Assembly: GCF_002979865.1 (NCBI RefSeq)
Contig: NZ_PCPZ01000001.1
Coordinates: 248,001-312,000, forward strand
Reading direction: 5' to 3'
Origin: Arthrobacter sp. MYb214
Lineage (GTDB): Bacteria; Actinomycetota; Actinomycetes; Actinomycetales; Micrococcaceae
DNA length: 64,000 bases
In this document: one piece after another, positions 1-8,407 of the stretch
Numbering within the stretch: position 1 is the first letter of the stretch
Layout of the letters: each line of letters starts with the position of its first letter
Position numbers and translations under genes: made by a program
Notes under the pieces: model-generated
What the model saw: only the letters and a program-made list of their open reading frames with translations
The model's database searches: none
What the model was told of the DNA's origin: nothing

Positions 1-19
1 ACTTCTCGGTATTGCCCAT
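1..19 (-). CDS. 5' end of a divergent gene running off the left edge (partial)
   Basis: On the minus strand an ATG at 19-17 is preceded by AAAGGA at Shine-Dalgarno distance, and the six codons that follow (M-G-N-T-E-K) stay open to the window edge. It would be transcribed away from the IclR regulator, a layout common for IclR targets. Too little is visible to suggest a function. Confidence 0.35.
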
Positions 20-314
20 GGGGGTCCTTTGCGTGATGGGCGCCTGCGCCCGACAGAATTCTTCGGTCTTCAGGATTCAATATACTTCAGTGCACAGTTC
101 TGGCGAATTGTTGCGTCACCATGCGCGGTGCAGGTGCTGAACTTCACGAATTATGTCCAGTAGCTTCCAATACGGGCATGCATAGTGACCGAACGCCCGA
201 TCCGGCTGAACCCGCTGGCGGGGACGCTGCCGGTGGCAGGCTGGCCAAGGCGCCTGCGAGCAGTGCCGGGCAGGCAACTGGACTCGCAGTTGCCGATGGT
301 CTAGCGTCTGGACT

Positions 315-1118
315 ATGCCAAAGGAAGAGACCCCCGCCAAGAAGCACAACCCCCTGTTGGTCTTGGGAAAAATCAGTTCCATCCTCGATTCCTTTTCACT
401 GCGCCAGCCCGTGATGTCCTTGGCCGATATCCGTGAAGCAACGGATTTGCCTGCCTCCACGGTGCAGCGTCTTGTCGCGAATTTGGTGGGGCAGGGTTTC
501 TTGGACCGCGAGGATGACGGCTTCCGCATCGGGATGAAGATGGCTTACTGGGCCGCGCCGGCGACCCGGGGGCGGGAAGTGCTGGACGTCATCAGCCCGT
601 CGTTGCGCGAACTGCGCGACTTCACCGGGGAAACAGCCTGCCTTTTCCGTGCCGAGCAGCAATTCCGCGTGTGCGTGGGCATTGCCGAAACGCGCCACGC
701 GCTGCGCAGGGAAATGCACTTGGGTGAGCTCGCCCCATTGCATGCCGGATCTGCCGGCCGCGTGCTGCTGGCCTGGAAGCCCGAGCTCATGCAGCGGTTG
801 CAGGAATCTCAGCTGCAGCCGTTGACCGATGCCACGATTACCGGCATGGCCAACCTGGAAAAAGCGGTTCAGCAGACCCGCGCCGATGGCTTCGCGATCA
901 CCACGGGGGAGCGTGAAAGCGGGGCCTCGGGACTGTCCGCACCGGTGTTCGATTCCGCGGCGGGCCTGGTGGCGGCGGTGACCATCAGCGGACCCACCCT
1001 GCGCATGCCGCGGGAGACCTGCCAGAGCTGGATCGAGCCGTTGCTGGACACTGCTGAACGGATGACCCGGCTGATCGGCGGACGCTTCCCGGGCGAAACC
1101 CACCGGCCTTCCGCCTAG
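315..1118 (+). CDS. IclR-family transcriptional regulator
   Basis: A 267-residue protein with the IclR layout: an N-terminal winged helix (about residues 15-75, with the recognition-helix stretch LPASTVQRLVANL) and a C-terminal effector-binding GAF-like domain (about 90-255) containing the family features LHAGSAGRVLLA and GERESGASGLSAPVF. IclR proteins sense small organic acids or aromatics and usually control adjacent catabolic genes. It converges with the HMG-CoA-lyase operon on the opposite strand and diverges from a possible gene at the left edge, so either could be its target. The ATG at 315 is the natural start; about 200 bp of non-coding DNA lies upstream. Family assignment is firm, target and ligand are inferred. 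Confidence 0.9.
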   Translation: MPKEETPAKKHNPLLVLGKISSILDSFSLRQPVMSLADIREATDLPASTVQRLVANLVGQGFLDREDDGFRIGMKMAYWAAPATRGREVLDVISPSLRELRDFTGETACLFRAEQQFRVCVGIAETRHALRREMHLGELAPLHAGSAGRVLLAWKPELMQRLQESQLQPLTDATITGMANLEKAVQQTRADGFAITTGERESGASGLSAPVFDSAAGLVAAVTISGPTLRMPRETCQSWIEPLLDTAERMTRLIGGRFPGETHRPSA

Positions 1119-1167
1119 CGCCGCCCGCCCGGTCCGAGGGCTGCGGCGGCACCAGGCAATAGCGGCT

Positions 1168-2130
1168 CTAGAGGCTGGTACCGCAATCCGGGGTGGCATC
1201 AGAGGGGATCACCCAGGCAAAGGCTTCTGCCTTGGAACGCGCCCCCTGGGCCGACTTGGAACGGTTCGGCTCGCCCAGCTCCTGCAGCAAGGATTCGGAG
1301 AGCCCGACGAGCCCGGCAAAGCGCTGCGGCGTGAGCCATGGCGGCTGGGTGGCGAACAGGATGTCCTCGCTGGAAGTGTTCCCGCTGGCTCCGGGGGCGA
1401 AAGGACAGCCTCCCAGGCCGCCGAGCGCTCCATCAACCAGGGTGGCTCCTGCCGAAATGGCTGCCAGCGTATTGGCAACACCCAGCCCCCAGGTATCGTG
1501 GCCGTGGAACACGATGCGCCGTTGCGGGGTTTCGCCGCGGACCCTGGAAATGAGCGAGGCGACCTGTGCCGGAACTGCTTGGCCCAGGGTGTCGCAGATG
1601 ACGATGTCGCAGGTGCCCTCGGCCCGTGGATCATTGGCGATCTCCAGCACGCGCTCGGCGGGGACCTGCCCCTCGAAAGGGCAGGTGAACGAGGTGGCCA
1701 GGCACAGCTGGATGCGCCCGCCGGCTTCCTGGGCATAGCGCACGGCTTCTGGCAGGGCGGCGAGGCTCGCCTCCGTGCTGCGCCCGATATTCGCCTGGTT
1801 GTGCGCATCGGAAACAGAGAGGCAATACTGGAAGTTCCGGATACCCGCCTTGGCCGCCTTGGCCACATGCCCCGGGGTCGCCACCCAGATCCAGCAGCGT
1901 TCCAGCTCGTCGGGGCGCAGCCCCCGGGCAACATCGAGGGTATTGGCCATGGTCGGCACCAGGTCGGCACGCGCCATGGAGCCGAGCTCGATTTCCTGGA
2001 CTCCGAGCCGGATCAACTCGCGCACGGTCCTGATTTTCTCCGGGGTGCTCAAAAGCTTCCCGGTCAGCTGCAGCCCGTCACGCAGCGTGACGTCGCGCAA
2101 CGCGGCTGCGGGGGTGAATGAGTAGCTCAC
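1168..2130 (-). CDS. Hydroxymethylglutaryl-CoA lyase-like enzyme
   Basis: A 320-residue TIM-barrel aldolase of the HMGL-like family. It opens with the substrate and metal motif LRDVTLRDGLQ and ends with the HMG-CoA-lyase signature GGCPFAPGASGN, which carries the catalytic cysteine loop; the metal-binding HGHDTWG lies between. HMG-CoA lyases split 3-hydroxy-3-methylglutaryl-CoA into acetyl-CoA and acetoacetate; relatives cleave citramalyl-CoA or similar esters. I chose the GTG at 2130 because GAAAGGA precedes it and it overlaps the CoA-transferase stop by four bases (GTGA), a sign of translational coupling. The frame stays open further upstream but inside the CoA-transferase gene. The exact acyl-CoA substrate is not fixed by sequence. 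Confidence 0.88.
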   Translation of the reverse strand: MSYSFTPAAALRDVTLRDGLQLTGKLLSTPEKIRTVRELIRLGVQEIELGSMARADLVPTMANTLDVARGLRPDELERCWIWVATPGHVAKAAKAGIRNFQYCLSVSDAHNQANIGRSTEASLAALPEAVRYAQEAGGRIQLCLATSFTCPFEGQVPAERVLEIANDPRAEGTCDIVICDTLGQAVPAQVASLISRVRGETPQRRIVFHGHDTWGLGVANTLAAISAGATLVDGALGGLGGCPFAPGASGNTSSEDILFATQPPWLTPQRFAGLVGLSESLLQELGEPNRSKSAQGARSKAEAFAWVIPSDATPDCGTSL

Positions 2131-3368
2131 GCGATATTCCTTTCGCCAGCCGAGGCTTGCGCAATTTGCGCATCGGTCATTCCCAGCAATCCGCCCAGTA
2201 CCTGTTCGGTATGCTCCCCGAGGTCGGGGCCGAGATTCCGGATGGGCAGCGAGGTGCCTCCCATGACCGGCACGATGCCGGGGAAGCCGACACCTTGCAA
2301 GGTTTCCTCGCCGGTGGAGACATCCAGATGCTGGATCATGTTCCGGCAGATGTATTGCGGCTCGTTGGCAATGTCCTTTGCGGTGTAGATCGGGCCGGCA
2401 GGAACTCCTGCCGCATCGAGGATGGCCAGGACCGTGCTCGAATCCACGCTTGCGGCCCACTGGCCAATGGCGGCATCCAGCATTTCCCTGGCCTCCCAAC
2501 GCTGGGCATTGGACTGCAGCCGCGGATCGGCCCCGAGCTCCGGCCTGCCGATGGCTTCCATGTAGCGGCGGTAGATTCCGTCACCGTTTCCGGCGACGAC
2601 AATGCTGGCCCCATCGGCGCAAACGTACGCATTGGATGGTGCAATGCCTTCCATGCGTCCACCGGTGCGGGTCCGGGTTTCGCCGTAGGCGCCGTGGTCA
2701 GGGAGCAAAGATTCCATCATGGAGAACATCGCCTCGTGCAGCGCAACATCGATCACGCGATGGTCCAGCCCGAGGGAGGCCTTTTCCCCGCGCGCCATCT
2801 CCCGCTGGTAGAGCGCCATCACCGCGCCGAACGCGGCGTACAGTCCGGCAATGGAATCGCCAATCGATACGCCGACACGAACCGGCGCGCGATCCGGATC
2901 GCCCACCAGATTGCGGAAGCCGCTGAAAGCTTCGGCCACGGCGGCAAAGCCCGGGCGCTCGGAGAGCGGCCCGGTCTGGCCGAAGGCCGAGATGCGGGTG
3001 ATCACCAGGTCCGGATTCACGGCGCTGAGTTCCTCTGGACCCAGGCCCCACTTCTCCATGGTGCCCGGTCGGAAGTTTTCCAGCAGCACATCGCAGTGCT
3101 TGGCCAACTCCAGCACGGCCTCCCGGCCGGCGTCGCTGCGCAGGTCCAAGACGATGGACTTCTTGTTGCGGTTGATCGTCCGGTACAGCATCGAGACGCT
3201 GCCCTTCTTGAGCCGCCAATTTCGCAGCTCGTCCCCGGTTCCCGGGCGTTCCACCTTGATGACTTCGGCGCCGAAGTCCGCCAGGAGCCGGCCTGCAGTG
3301 GGGGCGGCAATGTAGTTGCCCAATTCGAGAACGCGGACACCCTTCAATGGGGCGATGTGCTCTGACAT
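2127..3368 (-). CDS. CaiB/BaiF family (class III) CoA-transferase
   Basis: A 413-residue protein with the class III CoA-transferase fold: the N-terminal GVRVLELGNYIAAPTAG, the GAEVIKVERP stretch, and the LLENFRPG segment, with the small domain near 210-330. The catalytic residue in this family is an aspartate near position 165; the DS of GVSIGDSIAGLYAA is the likely one. These enzymes move CoA from a donor such as succinyl-CoA onto a free carboxylic acid. It sits between a GntP-type carrier (25 bp upstream) and the HMG-CoA-lyase-like gene (4-bp overlap), so it probably activates the imported acid for cleavage, as mammalian SUGCT does for 3-hydroxy-3-methylglutarate. Substrate is inferred from context. 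Confidence 0.88.
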   Translation of the reverse strand: MSEHIAPLKGVRVLELGNYIAAPTAGRLLADFGAEVIKVERPGTGDELRNWRLKKGSVSMLYRTINRNKKSIVLDLRSDAGREAVLELAKHCDVLLENFRPGTMEKWGLGPEELSAVNPDLVITRISAFGQTGPLSERPGFAAVAEAFSGFRNLVGDPDRAPVRVGVSIGDSIAGLYAAFGAVMALYQREMARGEKASLGLDHRVIDVALHEAMFSMMESLLPDHGAYGETRTRTGGRMEGIAPSNAYVCADGASIVVAGNGDGIYRRYMEAIGRPELGADPRLQSNAQRWEAREMLDAAIGQWAASVDSSTVLAILDAAGVPAGPIYTAKDIANEPQYICRNMIQHLDVSTGEETLQGVGFPGIVPVMGGTSLPIRNLGPDLGEHTEQVLGGLLGMTDAQIAQASAGERNIA

Positions 3369-3393
3369 GTTCTGCCGTTCCTTTGCTGTCGCG

Positions 3394-4815
3394 CTAAATG
3401 AAGATGTTGAGGATCATGACCATTCCAAGGGCCACGATGGATGCGACCGACACGCCTACGCTGACGGTCTTCAGCGCACCGCGCACGGTCTGCCCGAACA
3501 ACGACTGCAGGAGCCAGAAGGTGTTCGAGGTGACATGGACCATGAACAGCGCTCCGGAACCTGCCGCCAACGCGATGAGCACCGGGTCGATGCCCAGGCT
3601 CGGGGCGATCGGTGCCAAGAGGCTTGCCGCAGTAATCCCGGAAAGGGTCACCGAGCCAACGGCAATGTGAAGCAGGGCCGCGATGCCCCAGACCACTACC
3701 AGTGGTGCAACGGTGCTGGCCGAGAAGAACTGGCCCATGATGTCGCCCAATCCAGCCGTGGAAACCGTGGCTGCCAAGGAGCCGCCGACACCGGTCAGCA
3801 GCAGGATCTGCCCGCTTTCCCTGAACCCGCTGGCCACGCCGCGGTCAATCGCCTTCTGGCCGATGGTGTAGCGTGCCACGGCGATCGTTCCGACCAGGCC
3901 GATGAGCAGGGCAACTACCGGATTGCCGACCAGCTGGATCCAGCTGGCCTCATAGCCGAGGATTTCGGCCAGCGCGCCGCTGGCGATGAGCAGCAAGGAT
4001 GCGAGCAGCGGCAGGAAGAGCAGGAACAGGGGCGCCTCGCGGCGCTGCCCGGTCTGCACCGCGGTGGCCGCGGCGGCCGTTCCGGCGTTGCCGGTGCGTG
4101 CCGCATCCTGGCCGGTCCCTTCGCCGCGCTCCAGCTTGCGGGTTCCCGGTGTCGGCTCGTCTTGCGCCAGCAGCTGCTCATCGCTCTCGGCTTTCCAGAA
4201 GCCGCGGTCGAAGAAGAAGGACATGATGGCGACGGAAATCAAGACCGTGGGCACGACGACCAGCAGGCCGAAGATCAGCATCTTGCCCAGGGGAACTTCA
4301 AGCATGCCGGCCAAGGCGACCGCGCCGACGCCAGGAACCATGAGGACGATGCCGACCTCGCCGGCGATGGCCATGGCCGTGGCAAAGCGCGCGGTTCCGT
4401 GCTTGCCGATTTTCGGCGCCATGCGCCGGGCCAAGGGGGCCGCGATGACCAGCAGCACATCGAGGAAAATGGTCTGCAACGCGGTGCTGACAGCCAACGC
4501 CATGGTGTATGGCAGTCGTTTGGGGCCGAAGGTGTTCAGCAGGTGCTCGACCAGGCGGCGGATGGCGCCGGTCTCATTGAGGATGGAACCCATCAGCACG
4601 CCGAAAGCCACCAGGAGTCCGACTTCCACCATGATGTCGCCGAAACCCTGGGTGATGGTCTCGATGGTCTTGGTGACTCCCAAGCCGGTGGATAGGCCCA
4701 GGTAGAGCGAGCCAATGACCAAGGCGATGACTGGGTTGACCTTGAATCTCACGATAAGCACCACGGCGGCAAGCACGACCACCGCGGTATTTATCAGAAT
4801 CGCGATATCGGACAT
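3394..4815 (-). CDS. GntP-family organic acid permease
   Basis: A 473-residue polytopic membrane protein of the GntP (gluconate:H+ symporter) family, with about 12 hydrophobic segments and the family's central charged cytoplasmic loop (about residues 205-245, unusually rich in Ala/Thr/Gly). Motifs include VGLLVAFGVLMGSIL near the N-terminus and GSVTLSGITAASLL near the C-terminus. Besides sugar acids, GntP proteins carry hydroxy- and dicarboxylates such as glycerate and citrate-like acids. It is the first gene of a minus-strand operon with a CoA-transferase and an HMG-CoA-lyase-like gene, which points to a branched hydroxy-acid rather than gluconate; the gluconate carrier is probably the paralogue at 54176-55591. 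Confidence 0.85.
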   Translation of the reverse strand: MSDIAILINTAVVVLAAVVLIVRFKVNPVIALVIGSLYLGLSTGLGVTKTIETITQGFGDIMVEVGLLVAFGVLMGSILNETGAIRRLVEHLLNTFGPKRLPYTMALAVSTALQTIFLDVLLVIAAPLARRMAPKIGKHGTARFATAMAIAGEVGIVLMVPGVGAVALAGMLEVPLGKMLIFGLLVVVPTVLISVAIMSFFFDRGFWKAESDEQLLAQDEPTPGTRKLERGEGTGQDAARTGNAGTAAAATAVQTGQRREAPLFLLFLPLLASLLLIASGALAEILGYEASWIQLVGNPVVALLIGLVGTIAVARYTIGQKAIDRGVASGFRESGQILLLTGVGGSLAATVSTAGLGDIMGQFFSASTVAPLVVVWGIAALLHIAVGSVTLSGITAASLLAPIAPSLGIDPVLIALAAGSGALFMVHVTSNTFWLLQSLFGQTVRGALKTVSVGVSVASIVALGMVMILNIFI

Positions 4816-4871
4816 GTTGGATCCGTTCTAGAGGAATCGGGGAGCAGTGTGACATAAGCCACGGCATAAGA

Positions 4872-4886
4872 ACTCATAGTATGAGT
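4872..4886. promoter_or_regulatory. 15-bp perfect palindrome upstream of the GntP/CaiB/HMGL operon
   Basis: ACTCATA-G-TATGAGT is a perfect 7-1-7 inverted repeat, 57 bp upstream of the permease start. Its size and position suit the operator of a dimeric regulator; the IclR protein at 315-1118 is the nearest candidate, but the link is inferred. Confidence 0.5.
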
Positions 4887-5019
4887 GTCAGCTCACGATG
4901 TAAACTATTGGCTTCTTAAGCGGGAAACCTCTGGAAATAAACCCGATGCGAACCCTGGCGGCTTGACGCGAGGAAGGGGAGTAGCGATGGGCTGGCGAAA
5001 GTTTCGAGGGAAGAGAAAA

Positions 5020-5063
5020 ATCCAGGGCGCCTGCCGAAGCCATGTCCGGAACGCGCCCTGGAT
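5020..5063 (-). terminator. Rho-independent terminator of the acyl-CoA synthetase gene
   Basis: An 11-bp perfect GC-rich stem (ATCCAGGGCGC / GCGCCCTGGAT) with a 22-nt loop. Read on the minus strand it is followed directly by TTTTTC, just after the synthetase stop codon. Confidence 0.75.
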
Positions 5064-5074
5064 GCTCGAGGTCT

Positions 5075-6781
5075 CTACCCCTTGAGATTCGGGAAGTCGG
5101 TGTCCCTGTATTCGGTGCCCGCCGGGGCGCCGGCGCGGTGCCGGTCCTCTTCAGCCTGGCGCAGCTCCACCCGTCGGATCTTGCCCGAGATCGTCTTGGG
5201 CAGGTCCGCGAATTCCAGCCGGCGGATGCGCTTGAAGGCCGAAAGGTGCTCGCGGCAGTAGGCCAGGATCGATTCGGCCAATTCCGGTCCGGGCTCATGC
5301 CCGCCGGAAGTGACGATGTAGGCCTTGGGCACCGTGAGCCGCAGCTCATCCGGTGCTGGAACGACGGCCGCTTCGGCCACGCCCGGATGCTCAATCAGAA
5401 CCGATTCGAGTTCGAAAGGGCTGATCTTGTAGTCGCTGGATTTGAAGACGTCATCGGCGCGCCCCACATAGGTCAGGACGCCGCGTTCGTCCCGCTCGGC
5501 GATATCCCCGGTGTGGTAGACCCCGTCCCGGAAGACCTCATTGGTCTTTTCCTCGTTCTCGAAATAGCCTTTCATCAGCCCCAGCGGGCGCTGGGCGGTG
5601 ACCAGGCAGATCTCGCCCACATCGCCTTCTTCCCCGGTGGCCGGATCGCGCAGCACGATCTCGTAGCCGGGCATCGGGCGCCCCATGGCGCCGATGGTGA
5701 TGGGCTCTGCCGGGGGATTGGCGATCTGCACCGTGGTTTCGGTCTGCCCGAACCCGTCGCGGATCACCTGCCCCCAGGCCTTGTGGACCTGGTCGATGAC
5801 CTCTGCGTTCAGCGGCTCGCCGGCCGAGACCAGTTTCTGCGGCGGATGCTCCAGCGCACCGAGGTCGGCCTGGATGAGCAGGCGCCAGACGGTCGGCGGC
5901 GCGCAGAAGCTGGTGACCTGCTGGGCGTCCATCTGGTTCATCAGGGCCACTGGATCGAAGCGGTCGTAGTTGTAGATGAAGACCGTCGCTTCGGCGATCC
6001 ACGGGGTGAAGAAGTTGGACCACGCGTGCTTTGCCCAGCCCGGCGAGGCGACGTTCAGGTGGACATCGCCTGGTTCGAGGCCGATCCAGAACATCGTGCT
6101 CAAGTGCCCGACCGGATACGAGGTATGCGTATGCTCGACCAGCTTGGCCTTCGAGGTGGTGCCGGAAGTGAAATAGCGCAGCAGCGTTTCATCGGCGCGG
6201 GTCGGGTGCTCCAGGGCGAAGGCCGCTTCTGCCGAGGATGACTGGGAGTAGTCGAGGATTCCGGCCGGCGGCTGCCCGCCGATCTGGATCAGCGTGTAAT
6301 CGCCCGGCACCGATTCGAACTTGGGGATTTCGCCCTCGTTGGTGACGACCCATTGGATATGGCCGCGGGCAATGCGGTCGGCCAGATCGGTGGGCGTCAG
6401 CTGCGTGGTGCAGGGGACCATGACCGCACCCAGCTTGATGCCTGCCAGCATCGATTCCCAAAGCTCGACCTGGTTGCCCAGCATGATGGCGATTGAATCC
6501 CCGCGCTTGATGCCCTGGTCGCTGAGCCAGCGCGCAAGTTGGGTGGACCGGGTTGATAGTTCTGCCCAGGTCCGCTGGGTGCAGCTGCCGTCGGATTCGG
6601 CGATGACCAGTGCTGGGCGCTCGGAGCGCTGCGGATCCCGGGCGACGTGGTCGAACCAGTCGAAGCCGAAATTGAACTCGGTGAATTCCGGCCATGCGAA
6701 CTCGGCGCGAGCCTGGTGGTAATCCTCCCTTAGCTCCAGGAGACGGTCACGGGCTGCTCTGAATTCTTCGGTAACGCTCAC
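5075..6781 (-). CDS. AMP-forming acyl-CoA synthetase
   Basis: A 568-residue adenylate-forming enzyme. The ATP/AMP motif is YFTSGTTSKAKLVEH (variant P-loop), followed by DGFGQTET (A5), YHTGDIAE (A7), YVGRADDVFKSSDYKIS (A8 hinge) and the C-terminal lysine motif LPKTISGKIRR (A10), which is acetylated in many relatives. Length and motifs resemble the acetyl-CoA/acetoacetyl-CoA/medium-chain (ACSM) branch; the acid used is not certain. The GTG at 6781 is chosen because GGAAGG lies at the right distance; an earlier in-frame ATG (6904) would add 41 poorly conserved residues. It lies 259 bp upstream of the HMGL operon in the same direction, but its own terminator separates them. It might activate acetoacetate released by the lyase. 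Confidence 0.82.
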   Translation of the reverse strand: MSVTEEFRAARDRLLELREDYHQARAEFAWPEFTEFNFGFDWFDHVARDPQRSERPALVIAESDGSCTQRTWAELSTRSTQLARWLSDQGIKRGDSIAIMLGNQVELWESMLAGIKLGAVMVPCTTQLTPTDLADRIARGHIQWVVTNEGEIPKFESVPGDYTLIQIGGQPPAGILDYSQSSSAEAAFALEHPTRADETLLRYFTSGTTSKAKLVEHTHTSYPVGHLSTMFWIGLEPGDVHLNVASPGWAKHAWSNFFTPWIAEATVFIYNYDRFDPVALMNQMDAQQVTSFCAPPTVWRLLIQADLGALEHPPQKLVSAGEPLNAEVIDQVHKAWGQVIRDGFGQTETTVQIANPPAEPITIGAMGRPMPGYEIVLRDPATGEEGDVGEICLVTAQRPLGLMKGYFENEEKTNEVFRDGVYHTGDIAERDERGVLTYVGRADDVFKSSDYKISPFELESVLIEHPGVAEAAVVPAPDELRLTVPKAYIVTSGGHEPGPELAESILAYCREHLSAFKRIRRLEFADLPKTISGKIRRVELRQAEEDRHRAGAPAGTEYRDTDFPNLKG

Positions 6782-7537
6782 AACTAACCTTCCGTAGCTC
6801 TGGGTAAACCACCAAAACCCAAGGTGAGGTGGATCACCAGTCAATATACTTGGAAGTCCTAGCGAGTGGCAGATCGCCACCGATATAAAACCGGGCCACC
6901 CCATGATGACCGTGCAAAGTCGGACTGAATCCCGGTCCCTGGTTACGCGGTGGCCAGAGCCCAGCTAGCAGTTTGTTCCCGATATCCCGTCTGCAGCCGC
7001 GGCGTGTGGCCTTGCATTATTTCTGGGGTCCGACTGCCCGGATGCAGGCTTCTTCGTTGTTGGCCTTTGAGGTCTTCGGCCAGGGCTGTTAATGCTGCAT
7101 TTCCAGGGCAGTGGTTTTACCGATCCTCGCGGATGCAACCCGTACGCCGGGGCAACGGCATGGAATGCAGTGGCTGCAGTGTGGCCCGGGGCCGCTGCGG
7201 AATCTGCCTGATCGGCGAGCTCGTCTGCCTGTTCCATTGTTGTCGCATCAGCGGTTTCGCTTGCGACCGGAGTAGTTGAAGCGGGTAGAAACGTGCTGTT
7301 GATTGATCTGGATCCACGAGCAGTCCAGACCTATCCTCTATTAAGTGCCGACGAAGAAATGGGACTGGGTGACCCATGGTTAAAGCCAAGCGGCTTTGTC
7401 CGGGCAGCCCATTTTCCGTGAAATCTGAGTATCAACTGCGATGCCCCATGGAAACAGGGATCGGGTTGCACTTGGGGATAGAGTCTCTCGAAGACGGCTA
7501 GAAGTTGTACCATATCCAGTACTGACCAAGGAGGGGC
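6782..7537. other. Long intergenic stretch with gene remnants
   Basis: About 750 bp without an intact gene. Short open stretches exist on both strands, but none has a start, Shine-Dalgarno and recognisable family together. The only recognisable piece is a ParA-like fragment at 7212-7421. With the broken toxin and nuclease genes just downstream, the interval reads as eroded accessory DNA. Confidence 0.5.
7212..7421 (+). pseudogene. Possible remnant of a ParA/MinD-type ATPase gene
   Basis: Between in-frame stops at 7209-7211 and 7419-7421 the plus strand encodes about 69 residues that include EAGRNVLLIDLDPRA, which closely resembles the segment around the second conserved aspartate of ParA-family partition ATPases (typically EAG.rVLLIDLDPQ). 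No Walker A motif, no start codon and no C-terminal domain are present, and the residues after the motif are not clearly ParA-like. If real, it is a fragment only. I hold this as suggestive because the motif is short. Confidence 0.3.
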
Positions 7538-7786
7538 ATGGCAATCACAGCGAGTGAGGCGCGCCGCGATCTTTTCGGCTTGATCGAACGAGTCAATCTT
7601 GACCGTGCCGAAGTGGAGATCTTGTCAAAGCGCGGATCTGCAGTCCTCATGTCAAAAGATGAGTATGACTCTCTGGTGGAAACGAGCTACCTTCTGCGCT
7701 CGCCGAGGAATGCGCTCCGCCTGCTTGCTTCGCTGGAAGCGGTACGCGGTAGCCAAGTGTCCGAGCGTGGACCTATTGATCCCTGA
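7538..7786 (+). CDS. YefM/Phd-type antitoxin, now without a working toxin
   Basis: An 82-residue protein with the Phd/YefM fold: MAITASEARRDLFGLIERV at the N-terminus forms the DNA-binding dimerisation part, and SKDEYDSLVETSYLLRSP is the typical start of the toxin-neutralising tail. A strong AGGAGG lies 4 bases before the ATG. These antitoxins bind their own promoter and mask a RelE-fold mRNA interferase. The toxin frame starts immediately after the stop (GTG at 7787) in the standard yefM-yoeB order but is broken. The antitoxin itself looks intact, so it may persist as an orphan repressor or protect against a related toxin from a plasmid. Confidence 0.85.
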   Translation: MAITASEARRDLFGLIERVNLDRAEVEILSKRGSAVLMSKDEYDSLVETSYLLRSPRNALRLLASLEAVRGSQVSERGPIDP

Positions 7787-8041
7787 GTGAAAGACTGCTG
7801 ACCTGGACGGCTGCCGGCTGACTATTTCCACTGGCAGACCCAAGATCGCAAAACGCTCAGGCGCATCCATGCGTTGATTGAGGCTGTGCTGCGCTGTGAC
7901 CCATTTGAGGGTATTGGCAAGCCTGAACTGTTGAGGCGTACCCTGGCTGGCGCGTGGTTGCGCCGCATTGATGAAGCTAATTGACTGGTCTATATTGCCG
8001 ATGATCGCGCGGTGGCAATCCTGCAGGCCAGATACCGTTAG
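7787..8041 (+). pseudogene. Degraded YoeB-type mRNA interferase toxin
   Basis: Translation across two frames rebuilds a YoeB protein: RLLTWTAAG in the first frame, then DYFHWQTQDRKTLRRIHAL, DPFEGIGKPELLRRTLAG, WLRRIDEAN and LVYIADDRAVAILQARYR in the second. Lesions are a frameshift near 7820, a TGA after DEAN at about 7981 where the family has Arg or His, and loss of the C-terminal His-Tyr pair needed for catalysis. The conserved glutamate of the PFEGIGKPE motif is retained. It directly follows the intact yefM-like antitoxin gene, so a toxin inactivated while its antitoxin survives is the simplest reading. Confidence 0.82.
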
Positions 8042-8407
8042 TGAACGGTTTCAAGCATTCGGTCGCCTGGCAGGCGTGCGTTGTCGCGGCGCTTCGAGGG
8101 GAACGCGCGGGCGATATCTCTATTGATGGGCAGATCGCTTCCAGGGACGGCCGCAAGGGTCCGGCACGCATGGTCCGTGCGGGGCACGTTGTAATCCCAA
8201 GCTGACTCTTTGTCCTGCCGGCAGGGCGTGCTCAAGATATTCGGCAGCCGCTGGCCCGAGGCATTTGACCCCATTGCCCGGGTGAATGGCTTCGGGGATG
8301 TCGATGTTCAGCAGCTGGACTCGAGTTTCTGCGCCCGCCACCTTGGCATCCATGGTGTCGCCATCGCCATCGGCAACCCGGGTGGCCGTACCGCGATTCT
8401 CCGATCC
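8038..8407 (-). pseudogene. Degraded staphylococcal-nuclease-like (SNase) gene
   Basis: On the minus strand one frame reads GTATRVADGDGDTMDAKVAG, then TRVQLLNIDIPEAIHP and AAEYLEHALPAGQRVSLG; after a frameshift near 8195 a second frame continues DYNVPRTDHACRTLAAVPGSD and INRDIARAF. This is the order of motifs in secreted thermonucleases. Active-site positions have also drifted: the Arg expected in VRLL(N/V)D is Gln, and the usual DTPE is DIPE. No signal peptide or convincing start remains. The gene converges on the broken yoeB gene with a few bases of overlap. A non-functional remnant is well supported; the original gene limits are not. Confidence 0.72.

Noticed and set aside
2378-3315. Plus-strand frames opposite the CoA-transferase gene
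   Set aside because: Arg/Pro/Ala-rich shadows without motifs, typical of high-GC coding DNA.
3316-4695. A 459-residue plus-strand frame opposite the GntP-type permease
   Set aside because: Composition (Gly, Gln, His, Asp rich) is typical of the antisense of a hydrophobic protein; the permease is well supported.
6965-7389. Minus-strand frames of 90 residues upstream of the antitoxin gene
   Set aside because: No ribosome-binding sites or known motifs; they overlap the ParA-like fragment on the other strand.
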